Below the pieces are notes generated by a model. It had not been told where the DNA came from, searched no databases, and worked only from the letters and a program-made list of their open reading frames with translations. Positions 8,690 through 17,007 of a stretch of 64,000 nt of DNA are shown here, piece after piece (position 1 is the first letter of the stretch; the number at the start of each line of letters is the position of its first letter). Location of the stretch: NCBI GenBank assembly GCA_009777235.1, contig WRMH01000008.1, forward strand, positions 1-64,000, in the 5' to 3' direction. The DNA is from Oscillospiraceae bacterium (GTDB lineage: Bacteria > Bacillota > Clostridia > Oscillospirales > Oscillospiraceae). The translations under genes and the position numbers were made by a program.

Positions 8690-8738
8690 TAAGCTAATTA
8701 TCTGTTTTTAGCTTATGGTATTTGCGGATAATTGTCAA
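8690..8738 (-). promoter_or_regulatory. Promoter and candidate operator of the PIN locus
   Basis: Minus-strand TTGACA (8738-8733), 17-bp spacer, TAAGCT (8715-8710). An 8-bp inverted repeat TAAGCTAA (8690-8697) / TTAGCTTA (8708-8715) covers the -10 and start region, where a toxin-antitoxin complex could bind. The sequence ahead of the -35 resembles that at 9584-9604 and 19118-19138. Confidence 0.6.
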
Positions 8739-8768
8739 TAAGAACTTTCACCGCAATAGGGTATATGA

Positions 8769-8818
8769 ATTTTGGGCAGGTAACAGGGCAATGCACAGCC
8801 TTGATCCCTGCCCAAAAT
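8769..8818. repeat. 12-bp perfect inverted repeat
   Basis: ATTTTGGGCAGG at 8769-8780 is repeated inverted at 8807-8818 with a 26-nt loop that also holds AGGG...CCCT. There is no T-run, so it is not an obvious terminator. Confidence 0.6.
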
Positions 8819-8868
8819 GTGGCAGAAAGAAAACCCCGCTAATGACACAAGCCCGACCATGTTTTTGA
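8791..8868 (+). pseudogene. Fragment of a zinc-ribbon peptide
   Basis: A 25-codon plus-strand frame contains LDPCPKCGRK, a typical zinc-knuckle, then stops at TGA. It has no ribosome-binding site and overlaps the inverted repeat 8769-8818. It looks like the start of a small phage-type zinc-ribbon protein (Lar-like), now broken. Weak evidence. Confidence 0.3.
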
Positions 8869-8907
8869 ACTCGACCCGCAGATTCGGCGATCAGCATATA
8901 CCGTTTG

Positions 8908-9186
8908 TTATACGCAGTTGTTTGTTATATAATCCTCTATATTGTTTTCTATCACTTCATTTTTTATTAATGGAAATTCATAATTCTTTATTTCGTTTTT
9001 TTCTTTTATATTATCAAGCATTTGATAAATGTTTCTTTTTTGACGATCTTTTCTGATTATTGTATTTACCGATTTAATAAGTCCTAAAGGTGGTTTAATA
9101 TTAAAATCTCTCCTAAGAGTTATAAGAATTTCTGATAAAATTCCACCATTTTTTGCAATTACGCCGAACTGCTTGTTATCTGTCGT
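8908..9186 (-). pseudogene. Remnant of an AT-rich coding sequence
   Basis: An open frame of 92 codons between two in-frame stops with no usable start. It has protein-like composition in its central part (GGILSEILITLRRDF, IKPPLGLIKSV, VIENNIEDYITNN) and A/T-rich codons unlike the flanks. I do not recognise the family. It looks like the 3' end of a gene whose 5' part was lost. The rest of the 8739-9225 interval holds only the inverted repeat and zinc-ribbon fragment. Confidence 0.4.
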
Positions 9187-9225
9187 TTATCCGGGCAGTA
9201 TTCATTTACCCATATATTATGCTAC

Positions 9226-9537
9226 CTAAGCGGCGTAAATCACATCTCCGGTTTTCTTGATATGGCTCAAAAATCCGCTTCGGTCTTGCGCTTCGTCCAT
9301 CAGGTGCGGTTCTATGTTTATATTTACCCGCCTGGTTAAAGCGCATAGGGCAGCAGCAGTATCAAGCCAATCTCCGCGATAATCGCTAACAACAACGGCA
9401 ATGTCAATATCACTATATTCATGTGGGTTTTCGTTATTGTACGAGCCAAACAGTATTATGTATTTGGGTTCAAGTATAATTCGGACTTCCTCAGCATACC
9501 TCACCGCTATTTCCCTAACTTGTTTTTTATCCAGCAT
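9226..9537 (-). CDS. Minimal nucleotidyltransferase-domain protein
   Basis: 103 aa nucleotidyltransferase of the MNT (pol beta) superfamily. The signature IILFGSYNNENPHEYSDIDIAVV contains GS and the catalytic D-x-D, and a third acidic residue lies in INIEPHLM. Such proteins usually pair with a HEPN partner as an antitoxin that AMPylates the toxin, but no HEPN gene adjoins, so it is an orphan here. ATG 9537 has GGAGGAG upstream, and its promoter lies at 9561-9589. Confidence 0.87.
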   Translation of the reverse strand: MLDKKQVREIAVRYAEEVRIILEPKYIILFGSYNNENPHEYSDIDIAVVVSDYRGDWLDTAAALCALTRRVNINIEPHLMDEAQDRSGFLSHIKKTGDVIYAA

Positions 9538-9560
9538 AACAACTCCTCCGTTTCGGTAAG

Positions 9561-9589
9561 ATTCTAAGCCTCTTTCAAAGATTTGTCAA
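9561..9589 (-). promoter_or_regulatory. Promoter of the nucleotidyltransferase gene
   Basis: Minus-strand TTGACA (9589-9584), 17-bp spacer, TAGAAT (9566-9561). The block 9572-9604 is related to 19106-19138 (27 of 33 bases identical by hand alignment), which carries another promoter. Confidence 0.75.
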
Positions 9590-9654
9590 TAGAATCGCGC
9601 CGCAGTAAGACAAATGGCAGATAGCGGACGCACTTGATGTAGTCGCGGGCGAAG

Positions 9655-10140
9655 TTATATATACATATTATTCCCTATGAATGTTCCCTCATCAATCATA
9701 TGGCTAATTTCATCACGGTTTGCCCACATCACATTGCAGGTTTCATCAGGAGCAAGAATTACGGTTGAGATGTCTACATTTTGCCGAAACAACCAAACAT
9801 CAACCAAGCCGTGACATTCGTTGATGTTGACACATGGTAAGTTGTGTTGAATCATTCGCCCGTTTTGCGGCTGAAGAATAATGCCCAATTCTTCTTTTAC
9901 TTCCCTCAATGCCGTACTCAAGCTATCATCACCCGCAACCGCACTTCCGCCCGTACATTCCCACATATAAGGGAATGTCTTGTTCGACGACCTTTGCGAT
10001 ATGAGGTATTCACCTTTGTCATTTTCAATCCAAACAGAAACCTCAAGGTGATATTCGCCTTTGTTCATGGGCTTGCCACGCTCGTGAACACGTCCTGTTG
10101 TATTACTGTTTTCATCTAATATATCCCATAATTCAGCCAA
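9655..10140 (-). CDS. NUDIX hydrolase
   Basis: 161 aa hydrolase with a Nudix box: GGSAVAGDDSLSTAL followed by REVKEELGI. The Glu of the usual GX5E is Asp; the catalytic REx2EE part is intact. The N-terminal MAELWDILDENSNTTGRVHERG resembles isopentenyl-diphosphate-isomerase-like Nudix proteins that remove phosphates from nucleotides or other diphosphates. The start is TTG at 10140, 5 nt after AGAGGAA. It stands alone between short gaps. Confidence 0.9.
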   Translation of the reverse strand: MAELWDILDENSNTTGRVHERGKPMNKGEYHLEVSVWIENDKGEYLISQRSSNKTFPYMWECTGGSAVAGDDSLSTALREVKEELGIILQPQNGRMIQHNLPCVNINECHGLVDVWLFRQNVDISTVILAPDETCNVMWANRDEISHMIDEGTFIGNNMYI

Positions 10141-10287
10141 GTTTATTCCTCTATTCGTGTATCTGTCAGTCAGGCAAAATCCGTTGCGCGGCTTTTCCGT
10201 GAAAAGTCTTTATTCTCATCCGCTTTAGGGAATCACTTATGCCTGTAAAATCTCTTTGCTCAATACAATAAACCAGAAGATCATCAC

Positions 10288-11175
10288 CTACGCATTTGCC
10301 TGACCCGGTTCGCCTGGCATATCTCTTTTATCCAACATAAGATTAACGCAAAGACCTATTGAAACAAGTATGCCGCCTATTAAAATCCTTGCCGAAAAGT
10401 GATGCGTTATAATGACATCAATAAGAATGCCCGAAAATACTTGACCAATAAATATTAGTAAAGTTAGATAAAATGAAGATATTTTTACAACAACTATATT
10501 ACTTAATAAAACAACACCTACTCCCAATATACCGCCAAGATAAATGTATATATTTGACGAGAATGTAAATTCTGTAAGCGCTATTTCATTGTGTCCAAAA
10601 ATAAGAAACACCGGGATTGATATTCCAAGCCCTATCAAATAATTATAAAACGCGCTTACCCGTACACTTGTCAATGTTGCAAGTTTGGCGTTTAAGGTGC
10701 GAGATATGACGATAGTGACTCCCGCGATAAAAGACACTACAACAGCCAATATTTCAAAATTATTTATCATTGAAACTATTCCGCAAATTATAAGGAAAAG
10801 CCCTAAGATTTTTCTTTTGCTAAATGGATGCTTTGGCATATTAAATAAACCGTATTGATCCATCAAGAGTCCGGCAACGCTTTGTCCAAATAACCCTAAC
10901 GCTAATATTGCGGAAACGCTAATACTTCCAAAAGCCATGTTGTTAAATACCGTTGTCAATACGCCTATTGCGCCGCCAAGATATAAAAACCATGAACATT
11001 TTTTTGCAAATACCCGTTCACGGTTTATGAAAACCAAAAATGCAATAAAAATTAACCCCGCAATATGAACAATAATCGTTGCTGAATAAACGCCGTATTG
11101 TGTTGTAAGCCCTCCATTAAAAGCAACCATTACAGATATGAGAATTCCTGTAAGCAGTGAAAGGAAATAGTACAT
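10288..11175 (-). CDS. DMT-superfamily transporter (YdcZ/DUF606-like)
   Basis: 295 aa membrane protein with about ten hydrophobic segments arranged as two related halves of about 140 residues, each starting with a helix, a Gly/Asn turn and a second helix. This is the layout of fused YdcZ/DUF606 members of the drug/metabolite transporter superfamily. Motifs seen: LGLFGQSVAGLLMDQYGLF in the first half and FIGQVFSGILIDVI in the second, the duplicated core. ATG 11175 is the better N-terminus (MYYFLSLLTGILI), although no strong ribosome-binding site precedes it; a GTG at 11202 is possible. Substrate unknown. Confidence 0.85.
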   Translation of the reverse strand: MYYFLSLLTGILISVMVAFNGGLTTQYGVYSATIIVHIAGLIFIAFLVFINRERVFAKKCSWFLYLGGAIGVLTTVFNNMAFGSISVSAILALGLFGQSVAGLLMDQYGLFNMPKHPFSKRKILGLFLIICGIVSMINNFEILAVVVSFIAGVTIVISRTLNAKLATLTSVRVSAFYNYLIGLGISIPVFLIFGHNEIALTEFTFSSNIYIYLGGILGVGVVLLSNIVVVKISSFYLTLLIFIGQVFSGILIDVIITHHFSARILIGGILVSIGLCVNLMLDKRDMPGEPGQANA

Positions 11176-11344
11176 TTTAAACCGCCATTTCGCAGGCGAC
11201 ACAAATAGCTATAAATATCCCCGCTCACCACCTCTCGCCTGTGAAATGACAAGCCGTTTATGATTTTAATTGAAGCTATATTTATACCTTAACATTTCTA
11301 ACATTCACCATCTTATTATTCCCTTTATTTCATCTCTACTTCTA

Positions 11345-12271
11345 TTATAGCTTCGCTGAAATCATCGCTTTTACCTCTTCAAGCGTTGGCGGATTATAAG
11401 GCAACGGAAATTTTGTGCAAGCAACCGCCGCACAAGCCGTAGAAAACTTTATTATTTCATTATCGCCCCACCCTTGCGAAAGACCGTATATACAGCCCGC
11501 TTTGAATGTATCCCCCGCACCTAACGTACTTACCGTATCAACCTTATAAGCGTTGATTTTGCCGATTTTTCCGCTTCTGCCATACACGGTCGTACCCTCA
11601 CCGCTCGTGAAGATTACCAAAGCATTGGTATTATCCATATACTTTTTAAGCAATTCGATTTTTCCGTCAGCACTACAATATTTCGGCATAAAATCACGAA
11701 TCCAGTCGCTTGAAACAACAACTACAGAAGCCAATTTACAGACTTCGCTCTCGTGTTTTTCGTCAATCGTAACAAACGGCACATTATGCTTATGACAGTA
11801 ACGAGCCGCAAGTATAGATTCTTCGCCAAAAAATGGGTCTATTCCCGCAGATTTAACACCCTTAATATCAGCCTCAACAGGAGTGTTCCAACGGATAATT
11901 TTCTTTTGGTAGTAATCCTCAAAATACGCCACAAACTGTCCAAAAGTGGTGCGGGTGTCCTTGTCAATGATGATTACCTCATCTACTCCCGCATAGTCGG
12001 GGTCGTAATGCAATCGCGTAACGTCAACGCCAATGCTGTTGTAGAACGTTTTTACCTGACTGTATGTATTAACCCCCATGTGATTGCCGTCCATTTTTAC
12101 CGCGCAACCGAGTGAAGCAAGTATCGTAGCCGCTCCGCCAGTTTCACCGCCCGGAAAAAAGTGCTTTTCTTTCACTTCGCTGTAATTGTTGGATTCGGGA
12201 AATTTTTCACGAAGCAAAAGCGCGGTAGTGTATGTAATCATTCCGTATAGGTAGATATTGTGATTATTCAT
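11345..12271 (-). CDS. PfkB-family carbohydrate kinase
   Basis: About 308 aa sugar kinase of the ribokinase/PfkB family. Seen: GGETGGAATILASLG near the N-terminus (sugar-binding di-Gly region) and VSTLGAGDTFKAGCIYGL near the C-terminus, which contains the catalytic Asp of the GAGD motif. It would phosphorylate a sugar or nucleoside with ATP. ATG 12271 overlaps the end of the upstream antitoxin-like gene by 8 nt, so it may be co-transcribed with that pair, an unusual neighbour. Substrate not determined. Confidence 0.9.
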   Translation of the reverse strand: MNNHNIYLYGMITYTTALLLREKFPESNNYSEVKEKHFFPGGETGGAATILASLGCAVKMDGNHMGVNTYSQVKTFYNSIGVDVTRLHYDPDYAGVDEVIIIDKDTRTTFGQFVAYFEDYYQKKIIRWNTPVEADIKGVKSAGIDPFFGEESILAARYCHKHNVPFVTIDEKHESEVCKLASVVVVSSDWIRDFMPKYCSADGKIELLKKYMDNTNALVIFTSGEGTTVYGRSGKIGKINAYKVDTVSTLGAGDTFKAGCIYGLSQGWGDNEIIKFSTACAAVACTKFPLPYNPPTLEEVKAMISAKL

Positions 12272-12515
12272 GAACATTTCCGGCAAACTGTGCCTTAATT
12301 GCATACTGGATTACTTCTGAAGGCGACAAAGACATTGCTATTGCTTTTGTCTTGACTATACGGGCATACTCATGAGGCAACAGTTCAGTTACTAACACCT
12401 GCTCACGCAGGGCTGTCAAAAAGCCGGGAGTGCCGGATAATTTCGGTGGGTTTTGTTCGTACTCAAGACCTAATGCTTCATATTCCATATCAGACAATCT
12501 CGCAACTGTACTCAT
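12264..12515 (-). CDS. Putative antitoxin of a BrnT-like module
   Basis: 83 aa protein starting one base after the stop of the toxin-like gene. It has LSDMEYEALGLEYEQNPPKLSG and a C-terminal helix region LSPSEVIQYAIKAQF that could be a ribbon-helix-helix or HTH. The role as antitoxin is inferred from coupling and size. The next gene, a PfkB kinase, overlaps its end by 8 nt. Confidence 0.7.
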   Translation of the reverse strand: MSTVARLSDMEYEALGLEYEQNPPKLSGTPGFLTALREQVLVTELLPHEYARIVKTKAIAMSLSPSEVIQYAIKAQFAGNVHE

Positions 12516-12794
12516 TTAATTCAACATCCTTTCTATGTAAGTTTTTCTGCATGGCATAGCATGAAACACCACAAGATGTTCATCCGATACTACATGAAAA
12601 ATTATTTCCAATAATCTCGCACTTTCATCATATCCAATCAAGAGTGTTTTGTTTGGGTCGCTTTCAAGTGTTTCATCATATATACAAAGCCTCATGGCAT
12701 GTAGAATGTCTTCTTTGCTCAATCCATGTTTGGTCGCTGAGGGGAGGATTTCTACGTCAATCACAAACCCGCCTACTTCAAGTTTGCTAAACAA
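12516..12794 (-). CDS. BrnT/DUF4258-like toxin
   Basis: 92 aa protein with the layout of BrnT-type RNase toxins: TKHGLSKEDILHAM, a central NKTLLIGYDESARLLEIIF strand pair, and the terminal VVFHAMPCRKTYIERM (catalytic Arg/Lys region). The start is TTG at 12794, 8 nt after GGAGGG. Toxin precedes antitoxin, as in brnTA. Exact family assignment is tentative. Confidence 0.72.
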   Translation of the reverse strand: MFSKLEVGGFVIDVEILPSATKHGLSKEDILHAMRLCIYDETLESDPNKTLLIGYDESARLLEIIFHVVSDEHLVVFHAMPCRKTYIERMLN

Positions 12795-12971
12795 GTTATT
12801 TACCCTCCTCTTTAACCCATTTTGTCTGCGTCAACCAAAAACTGCTCTTGATATTATCAGGACTACTAATCTAAATGGCTCATAGTAACACAATTGTACC
12901 ACGTTTTGAATAAGTAATCCATAAGATTTTATGTACCGGTAAGTCACGTTAGCGACGACATAAATCGAAAG

Positions 12972-13022
12972 GGCTGTCGCAAAATGTCGCAAAACGATTT
13001 TGAGAAATCTTGAGCGACAGCC
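12972..13022. repeat. Inverted repeat in a 238-nt gap
   Basis: GGCTGTCGC (12972-12980) and GCGACAGCC (13014-13022) are inverted copies; two direct GTCGCAAAA copies lie between them. It sits just past the end of the second PfkB gene and could be a terminator, but lacks a clear T-run. Confidence 0.5.
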
Positions 13023-13032
13023 TAATCCCCCC

Positions 13033-13827
13033 CTAACAGCCGCCAACCTCTGACAAAGTAACTGCGGCGGATTCAGAGCCTTTTTTCATAGCCGATAATA
13101 TATCATTATTTATAATATAATCAACAATGAACGCCCCTTGATAGGAATCCCCGCAACCCGTAGTGTCAACCACTTTTTCAACTTTCACCGCTTCGCAGGA
13201 ATATTCCTTGCCATTTTTATACGCAATACTGCCAAATTCTCCCAAAGTCGCTACAAATAGGGTTGAATATTCGGCAGACCATTTTTTGAACATAGGTAAA
13301 TGTTCCCTTTTTCCGCTGATGAAAAATAAATCTATTGCCGAAAAATAACTGCTCCATTCATCTTTCGGTATATGGTCTAAGAAATCAACGGATAGAGTAA
13401 AGTCCGACTCAAGGCTTATTTTCAAAATACGGTCAAAATTCGGGTCATTGAATGTTGTTGCGACCGCATCAAAGCCTTTCATAAAGGTTTCATCATTTTC
13501 CGATATTCTGTAATCTCCATAAACACCGCTTGTCCAACTGTCCGATTTTTCATACCTTTCACCCTCAGGGGTTATATATATTTTGTTATTTGCGGTTTCG
13601 CCCTCGACTTCAAATAAATTTTGGCGATTTATTTTATACTTATCGGCGATTTCGTTTATTTTCTCGGCATATATATCCGCCCCGATGTTTCCCATTAAAT
13701 AGACATCAGCCTTTTGAGTCCTCGCGCAAGCGGCGGCTACGTTCAAGGCGTTTCCACCGGCATTTATTATATTCTTTTCGGGAAAGAAATCCACACAGCA
13801 ACAAGTTAATGCAAGTATTTTCTTCAT
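13033..13827 (-). CDS. PfkB-family kinase, fructoselysine 6-kinase-like
   Basis: 264 aa PfkB kinase, shorter than the first. Motifs: NAGGNALNVAAACARTQ (sugar-binding) and VVDTTGCGDSYQGAFIVDYI with the catalytic Asp; the Cys in TGCGD and the short length are typical of FrlD-like fructoselysine 6-kinases. There is no deglycase (FrlB) gene nearby, so the substrate assignment is only suggestive. ATG 13827 lies 8 nt after GAGAGG. Confidence 0.88.
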   Translation of the reverse strand: MKKILALTCCCVDFFPEKNIINAGGNALNVAAACARTQKADVYLMGNIGADIYAEKINEIADKYKINRQNLFEVEGETANNKIYITPEGERYEKSDSWTSGVYGDYRISENDETFMKGFDAVATTFNDPNFDRILKISLESDFTLSVDFLDHIPKDEWSSYFSAIDLFFISGKREHLPMFKKWSAEYSTLFVATLGEFGSIAYKNGKEYSCEAVKVEKVVDTTGCGDSYQGAFIVDYIINNDILSAMKKGSESAAVTLSEVGGC

Positions 13828-13904
13828 GGGCATGACCTCTCAAAATATTATTTCTTTAATATTGCTGTTTTATTCATTGCTCATATTGCTTGATAAATCA
13901 CAAA

Positions 13905-14510
13905 TTACCGCATTAGACTACGTTTCTGATTGGCGTTCGGTTTTCCGAGCGCATAACGGACATCTCGCTTTTCGGAAATAAACACAAAGTAACCGTCTTG
14001 CTCGATTATTTTAACGCCGCCAAATACTGCTGTTAGCTTGTTTTTATACCAATCTCTTCTTTTTGTTACCATTACTATTTTTCCGCCTATTTGAAGTCTA
14101 TTAAAGCCCTTCTCAACAAAATGCTTTGCAACGGAAAAATCAGTATGATACGGCGGGTTGGAAAGAATTAGCGTAAAATTACTCTCTTTCATATTTCTAA
14201 AGCCGTCACTGTGTATTATCTTCGCTCCGCTCACACCGTTTAAGACAGCGTTTTTCTTCGATAGGCTTATGCACTCCTCGTCAACATCGCTCATCACGAC
14301 TTTATCTTCCCCGATGAGCTTTGCGGCATAAATTCCGACTACTCCATAGCCGCACCCCAAATCCAGCACTTTATCGGACTGCGACAGCTCGACGGCCGAC
14401 AGCATTGCCAGTGTACCCTTATCAACGCTATGCGGGGAAAATAAGCTGTCATCGGATTCAAATTTTAGCCGAACACCGTTTATTGTTTCTGTAAACACAC
14501 TACTCTCCAT
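13905..14510 (-). CDS. Class I methyltransferase (RsmC-like small domain)
   Basis: 201 aa methyltransferase. Seen: the SAM motif VLDLGCGYGVVGIYAA, an acidic MSDVDEECI, and the catalytic LILSNPPYHTDF, i.e. N-P-P-Y, which marks N-methylation of guanine or adenine. It resembles the catalytic half of RsmC (16S rRNA G1207). ATG 14510 is chosen since the N-terminus then runs straight into the domain. It is followed by no obvious operon partner; the upstream lipoprotein gene ends 10 nt before it, so co-transcription is likely. Confidence 0.88.
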   Translation of the reverse strand: MESSVFTETINGVRLKFESDDSLFSPHSVDKGTLAMLSAVELSQSDKVLDLGCGYGVVGIYAAKLIGEDKVVMSDVDEECISLSKKNAVLNGVSGAKIIHSDGFRNMKESNFTLILSNPPYHTDFSVAKHFVEKGFNRLQIGGKIVMVTKRRDWYKNKLTAVFGGVKIIEQDGYFVFISEKRDVRYALGKPNANQKRSLMR

Positions 14511-14520
14511 GCTATGGTAT

Positions 14521-15780
14521 CTATTTCGCTTGCCCGTCTGTAGACAAAGCTTCACCCTCATTTATTACCTCGAACACTCCGTCTTTTTCTCGTGTCAAAA
14601 CGATAAACTGAGTATACTCGTGTTCTGTGGCGTATTCAAGAAAATGAACCAAATATAATACAGTTACGTCTTTCCCCTTGCCTACGGCAAGCAACTCCGT
14701 CTGCTCCTTGTCCGTTACCCGCTCAGCCCAATGAAAGGTAGCCTCCCTATCCAGTAGCTCTTTTTCCGTGTAGTATTCGTCAATTTTCATTACACAGCCG
14801 CGCTCATCTTTATCAAAATCGGGCATTTCATCCAATGAGTAGTCTCCGAATATCCCCACATACCCCGCGCTTGTTATTACGCCTTGCCCTTCGGCGGTCA
14901 AAAGCCAGTCTGTAAGGGCTTTCCCCTTAGAATTGCCGCTGTTGTAGTAGCTATACGTGTACACCATAAGCGGGTAGCTGTTGTCTGACAGGTTTTCTAT
15001 TGAAGGCTCAATTCCGTCTACGGACAGGAGTTTCAGGTTTTCCATTCCAAAAATCCTGCCTTGACCCAAAGACCAACTGTATATGTTATACCCGATAGCA
15101 CCGCTGCCGCTCGTCCAGACAGTTTCAATCATGCCGCCCATAGATAGCGCGAGCTTTACAGAATCGTCCTCCGCCATATCCGTGAGCGGTACATCTCCCA
15201 TAAAATCAATAATCGCGGTTTGACTGCCTGAATCCCAATTGCGCTGAACGGGAATAATCTCCTCGTCTAACCCGCCGAGCTCCCGCCAGTTTTTAATTTT
15301 TCCTGAGAATATATCCCGTAGCTGCTCCTGTGTCAGGCTATCAATCGGGTTATCCTTGTGCAATAGGAACACAAAACCTTCTTTTGCTATAGGGGTTATG
15401 ACCAAATCCGCGCCGCGCTCTTTTGCATCATTTAATATGTCGTCATAGTATTTCACGGCAAGCACGACATCGGCGGGGTTTTCGCTGTCGGGTATCAGCC
15501 GTTCAAGCGCGGCGTAAGTTTGGCTATGTTGGTCAACGAAATACGCATCGGTCAGATATGCCCGAATCGCCGCGTGCATTATATTGGTGGATGAGCTGCC
15601 GTCAATAATCGGATAATCAGGCAAAGGCAAAGGAGAGTTCATTCGCACAACATAGCCGCCTGCGTTGAATGAGGCTGGGGGCGTGTCCGTCGCACCCGTC
15701 ACGTCCGAGCTGTCATTACCGCAGGCATTAAGCAACAACATAAGCGATAGTATTACGGCGCAAAGTATGATTTTTTTCAA
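14521..15780 (-). CDS. Phosphate-binding-type lipoprotein (PstS-like)
   Basis: 419 aa secreted lipoprotein. It starts with TTG at 15780, 6 nt after GGGGAGG, giving the signal peptide LKKIILCAVILSLMLLLNAC, whose LNAC is a lipobox. The PBP-like domain (about 40-310) shows DGSSSTNIMHAAIRAYL, similar to the phosphate-binding loop of PstS, and a mid motif WRELGG. A C-terminal domain of about 90 residues has no clear match. No pstC, pstA or pstB gene is near, so it may act alone or with distant permeases. Confidence 0.85.
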   Translation of the reverse strand: MKKIILCAVILSLMLLLNACGNDSSDVTGATDTPPASFNAGGYVVRMNSPLPLPDYPIIDGSSSTNIMHAAIRAYLTDAYFVDQHSQTYAALERLIPDSENPADVVLAVKYYDDILNDAKERGADLVITPIAKEGFVFLLHKDNPIDSLTQEQLRDIFSGKIKNWRELGGLDEEIIPVQRNWDSGSQTAIIDFMGDVPLTDMAEDDSVKLALSMGGMIETVWTSGSGAIGYNIYSWSLGQGRIFGMENLKLLSVDGIEPSIENLSDNSYPLMVYTYSYYNSGNSKGKALTDWLLTAEGQGVITSAGYVGIFGDYSLDEMPDFDKDERGCVMKIDEYYTEKELLDREATFHWAERVTDKEQTELLAVGKGKDVTVLYLVHFLEYATEHEYTQFIVLTREKDGVFEVINEGEALSTDGQAK

Positions 15781-15889
15781 AATAGCCCTCCCCTTTTGCA
15801 GCTTGGCTAAGGTGTCCCCCGCCAACTGACTTTCATTGCGCCAACCCTCTTGGTGTCGGCAGTTTACCTGAATTTGCTCCTTTGTACAC

Positions 15890-15919
15890 AGTATATTGCT
15901 TGAAGTATGATTATTCCAA
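15890..15919 (-). promoter_or_regulatory. Promoter of the PstS-like gene
   Basis: Minus-strand TTGGAA (15919-15914), 18-bp spacer, TATACT (15895-15890). It lies 110 nt before the TTG start. Confidence 0.55.
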
Positions 15920-15933
15920 AAATACAGCAATTC

Positions 15934-16968
15934 TCAATCGGTATTCAATGCAGAAACTATCGCTTCAAGCAATGGAAACGTGTTTAGCTCTGTGTTCCCC
16001 AAGGCGGACGCAACTATTTTTTGGCGATGGAAATAAGCCGTAAAAAAGTTGATGCCGCAGTCGCCTCCTACGGCATAGTAAAATGAATTATTGCCGCAAT
16101 TATAGACATAAACCCCAAGACCGTAGCACTCGTCGTCATCATCGTCCATTACCACATGAGCATTGAGAAATGATTTTGTCATATCTTCGGACAGAATTTT
16201 ATTTGAAAATATCGAGAACCAAAGTACGGCTAAATCCCCTGCGCATGTGAATAACCCCCCGTCAGAGCCGCCGATTATCGGCAAACTGAAAATGTTGGTA
16301 TGCCACCGCTTTGATTTTTCATCTTGAATATACCCATAAGCCGTATTTGCGGGCAAGTCATCCATGCGGTAAAATCCGGTATGAGCGAGCTTGCACGGTT
16401 TGATGATAACCTCTGTAACATATTGTTGATACGAAAGTCCGCTAACCGCCTCAATTACCAACCCCAAAAGGACAAATCCCGCATTTGAATAGCCGTATCG
16501 AGCACCGGGCTCAAATTTCGGAGGCAAATTCGTAATCATTGGTAAGTAATAATCAAGCCGTTCCCACTTATAGACGGGGTATTTATCGCACAAAGCCTTT
16601 GCCTGCTCCTCACAGTCTTCGGACTCCTCGTCAAGATAATCACCGACCCCGGACGTGTGAGTGAGCAAATGAAAAATCGTAATTCTTTTGTCAATTTGCC
16701 CCAAATCATACGGCAGTATATCGCAAAGCATGTCATCGAGGTTGAGCTTCTTATCATCAATAAGTTTGCAAACAGCTAACCCCGTGAATAATTTCGTGCC
16801 GGAGGCTATGCCAAACGCGGTATCTGCATTGTTCGGAAGATTTTCACGTCTGTTCCGAAAACCAGAGCATTTCGTAAAAAACGTGCTACTTTCGTCACAA
16901 ACCGAAAACACACCGGAAAAGCTATCCGCATCCGCCCAATTTCCCCAAATTTTCTCTATGTCCACCAT
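15934..16968 (-). CDS. Beta-lactamase-family serine hydrolase
   Basis: 344 aa class C beta-lactamase/D-Ala-D-Ala carboxypeptidase-like esterase. Catalytic motifs seen: ASGTKLF (S-x-x-K), GYSN (Y-x-N), and a late GGDCGI in place of the third motif. No signal peptide is visible, so it is probably cytoplasmic and acts on a small ester or amide. ATG 16968 is preceded by GAGG at 8 nt. Its promoter is the extended -10 at 16989-16997. It lies just after a GNAT gene in the same direction. Confidence 0.88.
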   Translation of the reverse strand: MVDIEKIWGNWADADSFSGVFSVCDESSTFFTKCSGFRNRRENLPNNADTAFGIASGTKLFTGLAVCKLIDDKKLNLDDMLCDILPYDLGQIDKRITIFHLLTHTSGVGDYLDEESEDCEEQAKALCDKYPVYKWERLDYYLPMITNLPPKFEPGARYGYSNAGFVLLGLVIEAVSGLSYQQYVTEVIIKPCKLAHTGFYRMDDLPANTAYGYIQDEKSKRWHTNIFSLPIIGGSDGGLFTCAGDLAVLWFSIFSNKILSEDMTKSFLNAHVVMDDDDDECYGLGVYVYNCGNNSFYYAVGGDCGINFFTAYFHRQKIVASALGNTELNTFPLLEAIVSALNTD

Positions 16969-16988
16969 GGTTGATACCTCAATACTCA

Positions 16989-16997
16989 ATTATAGCA
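16989..16997 (-). promoter_or_regulatory. Extended -10 promoter of the serine hydrolase
   Basis: Minus-strand TGCTATAAT (16997-16989) is a perfect extended -10; no -35 is evident. The leader to the ATG would be about 13 nt. Confidence 0.5.
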
Positions 16998-17007
16998 AAC
17001 GCTCGGC

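Noticed and set aside
8817-9056. 79-codon plus-strand frame
   Set aside because: It lies opposite the A/T-rich remnant at 8908-9186 and is hydrophobic only because of the A/T-rich complement.
12831-13046. 71-codon minus-strand frame in the gap before the second PfkB gene
   Set aside because: It runs into the inverted repeat, lacks a start signal and does not look like protein.
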